DNA of 64,000 nt from Siphonodentalium dalli. Its lineage: Eukaryota; Mollusca; Scaphopoda; Gadilida; Siphonodentaliidae. This document shows positions 1-10,390 of the stretch, in pieces. Made by a program: the position numbers and the translations under genes. A model generated the notes under the pieces. That model saw only the letters and a program-made list of their open reading frames with translations, ran no database searches and had not been told where the DNA came from. Position 1 is the stretch's first letter. The number at the start of each line of letters is the position of its first letter. The stretch spans positions 136,357,954 through 136,421,953 of the forward strand of contig CP136064.1 of the NCBI GenBank assembly GCA_032622095.1. Reading direction: 5' to 3'.

Positions 1-1036
1 GGACATTTACACATGTTTGTCGCCCAGACATGAATGTAACTTTTGAAATCACGTTCAACTGAATCACTGATAGGTTATGACGTGATTGTGGTGGCTTGGG
101 GAGGGGGTGCTTAATTGGTGTATATCCCCAACTTTGGTCAAAATGTTCAACAGTTACAAATTTCTTATATTACAATAGATTGGTTTGAAATTTAACACCA
201 ACAATATGTTGAAATTGTTCTCTTAATTTGATTTGACAACAATTTAATAGTGGGGATTTTGTCGTTTTTAGACTAACAGTTGCATACTTTCCTACACTTT
301 AAACATGTAATCAACCATATTTGACATATACAAATGGACACCTCTTCTTTAGAGTTGATCCAAAACTCATGATGGGTGGACATGAAGTACTAGTAGGGAG
401 CAGGTGTGATCTAGTTTCTATATCACATTTACCCCCCCCCCCCCAATTGGCAAGAAACTGGTTTAATGGACAAATAATCTAATTCCATTTAATTAGTATG
501 CTTTGTATTAAATAATGTATGCTCTTTTGCAAAATAAATCATCTCTCTCTCCATCTGTTGGGAACATTTCCAATCTTGTGGGGGTGGGGCGCCAGGTTGG
601 AAACTTCCAACACTTGGGAATCTTGAAGCCAGTCTATATGTTTTTTGCAATTTTCAGGTTCAGATATCCACATTTCCTCACTGGGCCCATGTATCCTGAG
701 TTTCTCCCCCGGTTTGCATGGTGGCCAATCAAAGGATACTGATCAATTCACTTCAGAATGGTACACAATCTAGAGCTATAATGTGCCATGCAGTTGGGGA
801 AAACCAAAGCCCAGGCCTTGTGCATGAGTTTGGTCTGTTTCAAGGGGATGGTGCGGTTGGAAATTCCAAGGTGGACGCCCCAACATTGGATACCCTCCAG
901 CCCACGTCCCTGCTCAATTGACACGTTAGTAGCGATGAATAATAATGTGCCTTGTAATAGCCAGGTTCAGACACCCATAACACTAATTTTTAATGATTCA
1001 TTTGTATGAATGTTTAGCTAATAATTCAAACAATCT
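1..1036. other. Non-coding AT-rich DNA, no gene seen
   Basis: I see no gene here. The stretch holds a run of 13 C at 432-444 and two sequences of the GTTGGAAATTTCCAAC-like dispersed type (about 595-622 and 858-905) that recur near 4155, 17690 and 18620-18845. The short open frames are not supported by any recognisable protein. Confidence 0.6.
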
Positions 1037-1330
1037 GTTACTGCATGTTGAATTTAATAGCTGAGAATTCCTACAAATGAATCAATATGATTCAAGTAGC
1101 TGCTCTTTATAGCACATTTAGTCATCAAAGAATTAACATCCATATAATAATATTTGTAACTGCATGATTCTTTTCTCTTTTTTTATATGTTACTGCTTGT
1201 TGAACTTAATAGCTAAGAATTCCTACAAATTAATCAATAGGATTCAAGTCAATTCTCATTACAGCGCATTTAGTAACCAAAGGCTTAACATCCATATAAT
1301 AATATTTGTAACTGTAGGATTCTTTGCTTT
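1037..1330. repeat. Two-copy tandem repeat, ~150 bp unit
   Basis: Two adjacent diverged copies (about 1037-1180 and 1189-1330) share a start like GTTACTGCNTGTTGAAYTTA, an internal GAATTCCTACAAAT and an end like CCATATAATAATATTTGTAA. They differ by scattered substitutions and a short T-rich gap, so the duplication is not recent. No coding signal. Confidence 0.75.
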
Positions 1331-1333
1331 TTT

Positions 1334-1745
1334 AGCTCACCTGAGACAAAGTCTCCGGTGGAGCTATAGTCATCACTCCTCGTCCGTCGTCCGTCCGTCC
1401 GTCCGTCTGTCGTCTGTCTGTCTGTCCGTCCGTCAACTTTTTTAAAAACAGCTTCTCCTCTGAAACCATCATACCGAATTGGTTCATATTTGGTGTGGAT
1501 GTTCCCTAGGTGACTCTCATTCAGATTTGTTCAAATGAGGTCACCAAGTCAAATAGTTTTGATGTCAGGACCATAAGTATTTTTCCACATAGTAATTCTT
1601 AAAACGACTTCTTTTCTGAAGTTGTCGGGCCGAATGGGTTCATATTTGGTATGAGGGTACCTTGGGTGACTGTGGTTCAGATTTGTTCAAATGAGGTCAC
1701 TGGGTCAAATGTAGGTGGGGCTATGGACATAAATCTGAATTTAAA
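1334..1745. repeat. AGCTCACCTGAGAC-type dispersed repeat, copy 1
   Basis: It begins TAGCTCACCTGAGAC, then GGAGCTATAGTCATCACTCC, a (CGTC)n/(TGTC)n tract, and ~150-bp imperfect subunits containing TTCATATTTGGT, CAGATTTGTTCAAATGAGGT and GGTCAAAT. The same layout occurs from 16062, 21657 and 22457, and the subunits alone around 3440-4020 and 18320-18440. I associate this family with bivalve genomes from general knowledge. The leader contains a small hairpin (GAGAC...GTCTC); its mobility class is unknown. Confidence 0.8.
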
Positions 1746-2250
1746 AAAAAAAAATTCAATTTAACTTATTGCTCAATTTAACCAAAATATATATATATAT
1801 ATATATATATTTTATTTTTAATAATTTTTTTTTGTTGTATTATTTTTAAATAAAAAAATCATTAAAATTTTGAAGAACCTATGACATTACATCTTTGGGA
1901 GGGGAGGGGAGGTACCTCTAGTCACTCCACTATATTTGGTTGAAATCAGGGGTTTGGGAGAAATCAGGAACAGACAGATGTACAGAAATGTTCAGTAAAT
2001 GACTTTAAATCCTTGTATTCTCTACTACAGCAAGCCACCCATGTGCTCTGATGGACACATGTTTATACAACTGGCAGATGGGTAGATAACATCTGCTGTG
2101 CCATAGTGCTATCCTTCCCCAGAGAGTGTAATTCATGTCATTTGTAATTTAACTGAGATTAATGGTGTTATCAACGAAGCACCCTCAGTGGTCATTAAAA
2201 TCAGATTAATTTCATTTTCTCCAAGTTTGAATTAAGAGTGTCTGGCATTT
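1746..2250. other. AT-rich spacer with (AT)n microsatellite
   Basis: A-rich and T-rich runs surround an (AT)n tract at about 1786-1810. The rest shows no gene, hairpin or repeat that I can recognise. Confidence 0.5.
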
Positions 2251-3430
2251 GTAGAATGAGGTTCCCAGAGGGTGAATTTAGGGGGTTGCTCCACACAGCA
2301 GGCTAGCATAACCAAATACACCCTCTGAGAACCTTATTCTGCTTAGGCCTCATCTTCTGGGAAGTATCTAGAGTCTCAAGATCTCATTCTGCTTAGGCCT
2401 CATCTTCTGTGAAGTATCTATAGTATCAAATTTACATTGTTGTTAGTTAAATTTCCCTTCTAGGAAGTTTATATATCCCCTAATTTTCAGAAGATAAAAT
2501 TCATGATTGAGGTGCCCAATGGGTGAACATCACCAACTTCAACTGGGGAACTTCAATCTTATTCTAGGTCTTCCATAGCAGTTGAGGGCCTTATCAGAAT
2601 GAGGTCCCCAGAGGGTGAATTTAGTGATACTAGCCCGCTGTGCAGGATAGCGTCACTAAATTCACCCTCTGGGGACCTCATTCTGCAAATAACAGACAGA
2701 CTATTTCAAGGCTTGATTGTATAATACATTGTGTTGCTTGAGGCCAGACATGCACAATGTAGGAACAGACATGCTTTTAGTGATGCTATCCCACAAAGCG
2801 GGCTAGCATCACCAAATTCACCATCTGGAGACCTCATTCTGCTTAGGCCTCATCTTCTGGGAAGTATCTATAGTATCAAATTTACATTGTTGTTAGTTAA
2901 ATTTCCCTTCTAGGAAGTTTCTATATCCCCTAATTTGCAGAAGATAAAATTCATAATTGAGGGGCCCAATGGGTGAACATCACCAACTTCAACTGGGGAA
3001 ATTCAATTTTATTCTAGATCTTCCATAGCAGTTGAGGGCCTTATCAGAATGAGGTCCCCAGAGGGTGAATTTAGCGTCAATAAATTCACCCTCTGGGGAC
3101 CTCATTCTGCAAATGACAGACACACTATCACACTATTTCAAGGCTTGATTGTATAATACATTGTGTTGCTTGAGGCCAGGCATGCACAATGTAGAAACAG
3201 ACACGCTTTTTGTGATGCTATCACGCACAGCAGGCTAGCATCACCAAATTCACCCTCTGGAGAACTCATTCTGCTTAGACCTCATCTTTATGGGAAGTAT
3301 CTATAGTATCAAATTTACATTGTTGTTAGTTAAATTTCCCTTCTAGGAAGTTTCTGTATCCCCTAATTTGCAGAAGATAAAATTCATAAATGAGGTGCCC
3401 AATGGGTGAATATCACCAACTTCAACTGGG
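2251..3430. repeat. ~445-bp tandem repeat with internal palindromes
   Basis: The block TTAGGCCTCATCTTCTG...AAATTTCCCTTCTAGGAAG recurs at about 2391, 2843 and 3277, so the period is roughly 435-450 bp. Each unit also carries a pair of opposed ~30-bp arms (CAGAATGAGGTCCCCAGAGG and its complement, continuing GTGAATTTAG). The arms face each other across loops of very different length: about 2254-2340, 2595-2685 and 3045-3109 (only a few bases of loop). This looks like a small inverted-repeat element amplified in tandem. Confidence 0.75.
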
Positions 3431-3439
3431 GAAGTTAAT

Positions 3440-4020
3440 TCTTATCCTTTGTGAAAATGGGATCACAAAGTCAAATAAGGCCAGAGCAAGAGACTTAACT
3501 ATTTCACTACATAGTAATTCTTAAAATATGTTTGCAAGAACTAGTTGGCTTATATAGAATGGAATGTTCTTCCTTGACTGCAATGCAGATTTTTTTTAAT
3601 GGGGTCACCTGGTCAAATAGGGGCCAAGCGAAGGACAGTTTCCCTCTTAATATGCTTCCTTCACAAGGGCCATCAGGTCTATTTTACTGATATTTATGAT
3701 ATGTATGAAGGGTTCTTTGGTGTCCGGGATTCAAATTTATTTAGATGGGGTCACCAGGTTAAATAGGGTGGGATAATTACTATAGAGACATATAGTTATG
3801 TCCCTGGTCCCACCGTGGGACCAGGGACATAACTATATGTCTCTATAGTAATTCTTAAAATGTCTTCTCAAGAGAGTTTGGACTATTTAGCTTTAATACA
3901 TATAGTATGGAGGAATCAGGAGGATCCTTTAGTGACTGAGATTCAGATTTGTTAAAATGAGGTCAACCTGTCAAGAAATGGCAGGCTATGGGGAGTTAAC
4001 ACTTTTTTGTCCAATAAAAT
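3440..4020. repeat. AGCTCACC-family internal subunits
   Basis: Diverged ~150-bp subunits of the dispersed family, with motifs such as TTCTTAAAATGTCTTCTCAA, GGTCACCTGGTCAAATAGG and CAGGGACATAACT. The leader (AGCTCACC and CGTC tract) is missing. The closest relative in the window is about 22640-23110, which lacks the palindrome at 3775-3853. Confidence 0.7.
3775..3853. repeat. 79-bp near-perfect palindrome
   Basis: AATTACTATAGAGACATATA...GGTCCCAC is followed, after one base, by its exact reverse complement ending ...TATAGTAATT. The arms are ~39 bp. The related copy near 22935-22985 carries only the right half after AAATAGGGTGGGACC, so the left half is an inverted copy added here. Confidence 0.9.
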
Positions 4021-4723
4021 CATCGAAATACCAAATTCATTAAAACATCTACCTTGGAACCACCTGACTGATTGGTCTGACATACATGTATTGTGTTTTG
4101 GGTCCATGGATAATTGGGCTTCAAACATGTTTAAATGGTTTTAGAAAAAGGCGCTTTTGAGATTGGAAATTTCCAACAATTGAGAAAGTTTGAGGTGTCG
4201 GTTGTGAAATTCCAACCTAAGACTTGGGAGTCTGGAGCCCGGTCGGGAGGGGACTTGTTGAGCTGGAGGAGGGTGGTGATCAGTAGTGTACAGTTGGCAA
4301 TTTCAAGGTGGATTTTCACCAAGCTACATACTTGAAGTCTCTCTAGCCACATATCCTGTTTAAATCTACTTCTTTTAAAGTGATTATGAAAAGTGCTGAC
4401 TGTTTTGGTCTCCAGAGTCCCAGTCTTATCAGTCTTTGCAGTCTGGTGAGCGACCCCACAGTCATTGACTGTCTTGTTATATCTTCTATTAAAAAATCAG
4501 AGATCCTTAGTCAATCTAAAATATGATTGAATGGAAGATTACCGTGCTTGTATATGCTTTAATAGCTGCATATTCTAGAATTCTAGAATTTAACCAGCAA
4601 GCGGATGCCCGACATAAACTTCATAAACTGCGTAATCAGAGCATTGTATGGGTGTCAACTAACTTTTAACGTCTTATTTTTGGCTTTTTGTTGAGTAAAA
4701 TACGTCTACGAAAATAGACAACA
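4021..4723. other. Non-coding, GTTGGAAATTTCC-type dispersed repeat
   Basis: About 4130-4340 matches a dispersed sequence also seen near 590-620, 860-915 and 17640-17830, with GGAAATTTCCAAC, AACTTGGGAGT-like and CAAGGTGGA blocks. The remainder, including a small TCTAGAATTCTAGAATT repeat at about 4574, shows no gene. Open frames on both strands across 4131-4352 are repeat sequence. Confidence 0.5.
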
Positions 4724-5277
4724 CTAGCCGATGTGCCCGGCCCTCTTCGTCCGGGCTATTTAGGGATTTTTTGGTGATCGTCTCCGCCTGAGCAAACTAT
4801 TGTTCGATCGGCCCGGAAACATGCCTATATGAGCGAATATGGTCAAGGTCAAGGATATGGTCGCACGTGAAATTGGACCCATCCATATTGTTCCGGGATC
4901 AAAGTAGGCCTACATTATACCAAATTTGAGTCGGATTGGTCGAGGTCCAGAAAGATGCCTATATGAGCGTATATGAGCGAGGTCAAGGTCAAGGACACGG
5001 TCGCAATTGAAATTGGACCCGCCCATATTGTTCCCGTGATCAAAGTAGAACCAGCTACCAAATTGAGTGGGATCGGTCGAGGTCCAGAAACATGCCTATA
5101 TGAGCGTATTTGAGCGATGTCAAGGACACGGACGCACGTGAAATTGGACCCGCCCATATTGTTCCCCGGATCAAAGTAGGCCTACACACCAAATTTGAGT
5201 CGGATCGGTCGAGCAGTTTTTCGAGTCTGTAACACAAATACATACATACAGACAGAAGTTCCAAAATATATAATAGA
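4724..5277 (-). mobile_element. Non-autonomous Helitron-like element
   Basis: Read on the minus strand, the element starts TCTATTATATATTTTGGAAC just after an A-side flank (boundary 5277/5278). It ends with a GC-rich hairpin (GCCCGGACGAAG...GGGC) followed by ACATCGG and CTAG, with T next (boundary 4724/4723). TC start, 3' hairpin about 7-10 bases before CTRR, and insertion between A and T are the Helitron hallmarks. Near the 5' end are TCTGTCTG and TATG tracts. The interior has three to four ~125-bp tandem subunits (GTCAAGGTCAAGGA, TGAAATTGGACCC, CATATTGTTCC, AAAGTAGG). It encodes no Rep/helicase and so is non-autonomous. The same end sequences bound the units at 35540-37087. Confidence 0.85.
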
Positions 5278-6242
5278 TAAAATACAAGACAGATAACTCT
5301 ATTTATCTTACAATATAGCTATATTTCATCAAATACACGCGAAAACGCCTAAGCGGTTTCCAATCTTGTATCCTGGATGGCAAGAACGATATCTTCGATG
5401 GCAACAGCTGGTGCACATGCGTTTCGACAACTGGCTTGTTTTCAAAACAAAACGTCTAAATAACCAACTAAAAGTCGTAAAATAATATACTCGTGTGCTA
5501 CGAATGTAAAATAATCAATAATTAGTTCAATAAAGTTGACAAAATATGGAGACAGGGCCTAAAAAGCTCAAAATAACCACCCAAAAATGTTTGGAAATCT
5601 AAAAAATCACGAAATTTACACATTGTTTACAGCGCGCACGAATACGGACTATTTTGACAATTTCTATTTTAGCGAAGTAGGGAATTCCCCGTAATTCAGT
5701 ACGGTCTTGATCAAAAGTTACTGAACGCATTTTTTATTCGATAAAATACAGAATGGAAAATCAAATTAATTTTATCTTATGTTAAGGATATAAAACACAA
5801 TACTTACGAACAGTCCGTGATTTAGTGCATTTCCTCTAAATGAAGTTTAATGGGTTATTTTAGTGCGAGTCAGAACTCGATCGATTGTCGAAGTGTCGGA
5901 AATTTCAAAATTCACCAAAACTCTGAATGGACAGTCATCTCCGGCAATGCCTCTCGCCAACACCATCACTATCCAAGGAGATTGCACCATAACATAATAC
6001 AATTATCCTGTTAAAAGTGACAATTATGTCGAACATATGAAACGAAAATATCGTCGCCTCTTCATTGAATCGGATTCCAGCCAAAGTGAATTTGAATAGT
6101 GACGTGAATTTCTCAGAATTTGACTTATCACAACGTCGCGTGCTGAGAATATTGTGTACGTTGTGTGTTGCGCGTAATAAAATAGTTCCTGTTTTAAATT
6201 GAGTTTTATTGCATTTTTATGGGACGAATTGTAAGATACATT
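5278..6242. other. No feature recognised
   Basis: AT-rich unique-looking sequence. The longest open frame (6024-6254, minus) has no motif I recognise. Confidence 0.4.
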
Positions 6243-6401
6243 GGTTATCATCACCCTGTGTGTGTCCTAGATCCGTATTCAAGTCTCGCTGCCTTCTCTG
6301 GGCTGTCTACCGACTCGCCCTACGGACTCGTCGATAGACTGCCCAGAGAAGGCAGCTCGACTTGAATACGGATCTCAGAAACACACATGGTGGTGATAAC
6401 C
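6243..6401. repeat. 159-bp hairpin (fold-back) element
   Basis: Arms of ~70 bp, starting GGTTATCATCACC and ending GGTGATAACC, face each other around a short GC-rich loop near CGCCCTACGG. Pairing continues through ATCCGTATTCAAG and CTGCCTTCTCTGGGC with few mismatches. Compare the hairpins at 9445-9592, 41543-41684 and 62109-62247. Confidence 0.9.
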
Positions 6402-7036
6402 TATATATATCCCGTCTACGCTCATCTTTACGAAGTCCAGCGCAATGAAATTTCACTATTGTTAACCGGCTGTTGACTCATGGAAATGTCGGGCCTGCAA
6501 AACGCGTTATTTTTCAAACTAGCTGGCGATTTGTGAATTTTGATAGGCGTAACACAGCTTATTGGATAAACATAGAAAAGCAGTGTAATTCGTCGAAATT
6601 TATGACAAGTGGTTCAAATTTCAACTTAATGCATAGTTTGTTGTGTTTATCTTTGTATACTTTCACAAAATTGGCAGTTTGAACCATGTACCATGGCAAA
6701 TATTAGCAATAGTTTTACCCGTATAGAACGATTAATGGGGATAGAACCGGCTCGATCAGGAGAGAACCCAAACAATAATAAAAATTCGCGGTTCTTGTCG
6801 TTGTTATGACTCGCACAATGAATTTTTCGTTATGAACACGCTCATTGGTGCCACAGATTGTTATGGGATCGAAAATAACTAATCGAATTATCACCTAGAT
6901 GCCTCAAAATTGCGTTTTAACTGTCAAAAAGTGGTGAAAATGTATAATTTCGATCAGCAAGAACCGTCACAAATCATGCAAGAACCATCACAAACCGGCG
7001 ATAGAACGATTTCCGATGTAACAGTTCCTACACAGT
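6402..7036. other. No gene; scattered GAACC motifs
   Basis: Around 6740-7020 there are repeated short motifs (GATAGAACCGG, AAGAACCGTCACAAA, AAGAACCATCACAAA), but no gene or defined element boundary. The motif style resembles the arrays at 19330-21625. Confidence 0.35.
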
Positions 7037-8477
7037 GTAATTGGCTATAATTTGTGAACCACATGGCTCAAAGATTGCCCCAATGACCTAGAAAACGATG
7101 TTATTGATGGAATGCCAAGAATGTCCAAAAGATATTGGTCTACCTCTGCACCCCACCCCCAGGACTCAAATTCACCCCACTAATTTTCTTTCTTAATGTC
7201 TCTATTTTTTTTCGGTTGTTAACAAGAAAAAAAAGTGCACCAGGTCTCTTTGATCGCCGATGTAGTAAAGATGTGGTCTTGTTTTCCGCTCGATTCGTTA
7301 TGCTAGTATACAACCCTTACAAATTAGCCAAAAATCCGACACCAGAATCCAAGATGGCCGCCGAAATGTGAAAATATGCTATTTTTGTGACATTTCACCA
7401 CTTTTCGTTTGTTTCTGTGGGAAAATATTGGCATCTTGGCGTGATGTTATACATTTCTCGTATAGAAGCGTCATTGGCGAACACATTGGGTCCATAATAT
7501 ACATTCATTGTGGGATATTTTTGTCCGATATCACGTTTTCCCAAATGCCGGTATAATAGGTCAAAGTCAAATCGACGCTAATAACGCGATGTAATGTTTC
7601 GAATCCATGAATGTTATTGCTACCATAAGAACACCCATGCATATATATGTGCAGGAGATACTCGAGCTAGGATTCCTCTTATACCTGAGTTGAGGAATAT
7701 TCACCAAAATCCCAGATGGCGGCTAAAATGGCCACCAGAAATAGAAAAATCGCCGGAAATCGCTGATTTTAACATCAGTGAGCATTATTGTCATGACAAC
7801 TCCACACCTGCTTACTATTGTGAGTTGGAAACACTTAGGCGAAGAACTTTCCTTGTACCATATCCAAATAAAAGTCCCCCAAATTCAAAATGGCGCCCAC
7901 AATGGCTGATTTATTTTGAAAAATCACCGAATTTCCCTCATATTCACATCATTGGGCATTATTGTCGAGACAACTCCACCCATGCTTACAGTTGAGTTGG
8001 AAATACTGAGTTGAAGTAATTACCTTAGATCTCATGCAAGAAAAGGTTTTCCAAATCGAAGATGGCGACCGAAATTTGAAAACACGCCTAAATTCCTTTA
8101 CTTTCTTACGATGGGCGTTATTGTTTCGCGATTTATACCCACCATTACATGTTGATATGGAATATTGATATGAAGTATTCATTTGGGTTTGGCAATTGAT
8201 ACTCAGTCAAGATCGCGGCTGTTTTGGCGGCCAGAAATTGAAAAGAAATCGATATTTTCACATGCTAATTTCAACCTTTTGTCATAATATCGGTATGTAT
8301 GGACGAAACTGTACATACACCATCTATTAGTTCAACTTAAACGTATCAAAACGCATAGGATAGCTCGTATCCTTCTGGATGGACGAAAATCCACTATTAA
8401 TATCGCGATGTGGCATTTCGAAATCCATTCTCCACTTAGCGCCGATAATGGCCGTAACCGTAGGTGCGCCGAATAGT

Positions 8478-10079
8478 CACCTGAGACAGACCAATGTTAC
8501 TCTGTAGTAATACAAAACTATTAGTTAAACGGCCTCAGTGGTAAAGGGTATGTGGCATGCCACGCCAGCCGTAGAGGCATGCCAATATACCATATTGTAA
8601 TACGACCCTGCCTAACTATGCTTAAAAGCCATGTCCTGATTGGCCAGTGGCCCGAGTTACCATGGCTATCTCGTTCCAGTGTTGTGGTACAATTCTACAT
8701 TTTCCAATTGTACCACGCGACTTTTCCCGTCTGTTCTAACTCCGCGCAAACGGGGCATCAACGGAGTGCACCCGTAACCCTTTGAATTTTTCTACATCTT
8801 GACAATCTTGCGAATTTTCTAGCGATTTGTCGCTTGAAACCAGTTTGGTTGCCAATGAATATGGTCCAAATGATGTTATGGTATATTTATTTACGACCAA
8901 AGAAAGTTACTTAATAAGTATATTAAATGACAAAATAAATCCATGGGGCCGGGCTGTGCATTCTTCGATTCGAATCTCGATCATATTCGATATTTCGGAA
9001 TCAAGTTGAAAATGAAAGCGTTTGTTCACCAGTATACAGAAGGGGAATAAGATTAGTTTAGTAAACTAGATCATTTAGATCGCTTTGTGTAAGGAAAATG
9101 GTCCATAGTCGATGATCATATTCATGTTGTCCCAACAACGTTCAAAACAGAAATGACCGAAATCGTATTTCCTGTACAATTTAAATGAAACGCACGGGCG
9201 CCGCTGAAAACACATCGTTTTTCAAGCCAATCACAACGATTATTTCTAGAAGAGGTGCCTCGAAAAGTCAACGGGGGAATTTCATAACAAGACAAGACAT
9301 TACCAGAGTACTCCATGCAAAGAAATCGAGTACGCCCAATACGAATTACACCACGAAATGTTTTCTCACCTGAGACCGAAAAAGCGCAGTATTTCGTTGA
9401 CTATTCAGTCGAATTGTGACCATAAACGTTCAGTCGTATTACAAAAGAAATAAATACACGGTGTATCGGTGTGTATGGTCAAGTTGTACCACAAAAAACT
9501 GATTGTAGGACTCCGCTACGCGTCGTCCTACAATCAGTTTTTTTGTGGTACAACTTGACCATACACACCTCTACACCGTGTATTTATTTCTTAAATATGT
9601 CAAATATAGCGAATTATCGAAATATGAAATACAACGAAAAAGCGAAATAAGAAAATACAGCGGAATAAAAAATGCACCGAAATAGCGCGAATTATAGAAA
9701 TAAGAAATTATTTTTAATAACTAAATAACGGAGATATTTGAAGTGTTTTTGACGAAATAACGGAAATATTTGAAGAAGTGTTTTAAAGAGCGTAACACAA
9801 ACCTCCCACACCCTATAGAATAATTTGATTTATATTTCACCAGAGTTGATCTATTGTGGTGTTGTAATTTCTCATACAAATCGCCGTTATTTCGTAAAGG
9901 TACATTCTTTATAAAGTTTATAGAGTTATTACCCTTTGGCAATGTTAGGATTTTAGCTTTTCAAAGAGCCTGTGGCATGCTTCAACGGCTGGCGTGGCAT
10001 GCCACACACCCTTTACCACTGAGGCCTTTTAAATAATAGTTTTGTATTACTACAGAGTAACATTGGTCTGTATCAGGTG
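8478..10079. mobile_element. 1.6-kb TIR element inside palindrome left arm
   Basis: It starts CACCTGAGACAGACCAATG and ends with the complement (CATTGGTCTGTATCAGGTG). The terminal inverted repeats are ~105 bp (8478-8582 and 9975-10079) and include GGCCTCAGTGGTAAAGGG and a GTGGCATGCCACGCC block. It is flanked by GAATAGT (8471-8477) and GAAGAGT (10080-10086), a 7-bp target duplication with one mismatch. The unoccupied site survives in the mirror arm near 14550-14562, which reads AAATAGTCA on the minus strand. No transposase is visible. The hairpin 9445-9592 lies inside. Superfamily unknown. Confidence 0.85.
9445..9592. repeat. 148-bp hairpin element
   Basis: Arms of ~65 bp (AAGAAATAAATACACGGTGT and complement, with TCAAGTTGTACCACA and CTGATTGTAGGAC) surround the loop CCGCTACGC. 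Near-perfect pairing suggests a recent insertion into the surrounding TIR element. Confidence 0.9.
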
Positions 10080-10390
10080 GAAGAGTCATATCATAACTAT
10101 TAGCTGATAAGATTCTGATTTGCCACGTTACGTCCATAATTATCTGGTCCAGCTTCCATTTCTTTGTATGATGATCTAGGTCGCACACACCGACAAAGTA
10201 TTCACCACTTCCTGGGAGAAGTGTCCCTCTAATCATAACGTTTCAAACAATTCATTTTTCGGTGTCTAGCTTACAATTTTAAATATTTGCTAAATATGGG
10301 ATTTGTGCGTCATCATGAACCAGAAAGGTATATGGTTGATGAGTATACAAGCTTACAGAAGGTCATCTCCATGTATGTGTCTCATACCCC

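Noticed and set aside
1334-1360. Helitron 3' end in the AGCTCACCTGAGAC family
   Set aside because: The complement reads hairpin then GCTAA, which is CTRR-like, but the next base is not T, copies differ at the end, and no TC start was found.
7594-7995. 133-residue frame mirrored at 14999-15400 (conserved protein?)
   Set aside because: The two frames are the arms of the 9-kb palindrome; similarity follows from DNA duplication, and third-position conservation is not evident.
8520-8560. tRNA-derived SINE (GGCCTCAGTGGTAAAGGG resembles an A box)
   Set aside because: No B box at the right distance, and the sequence is part of an inverted terminal repeat occurring at both ends of the element.
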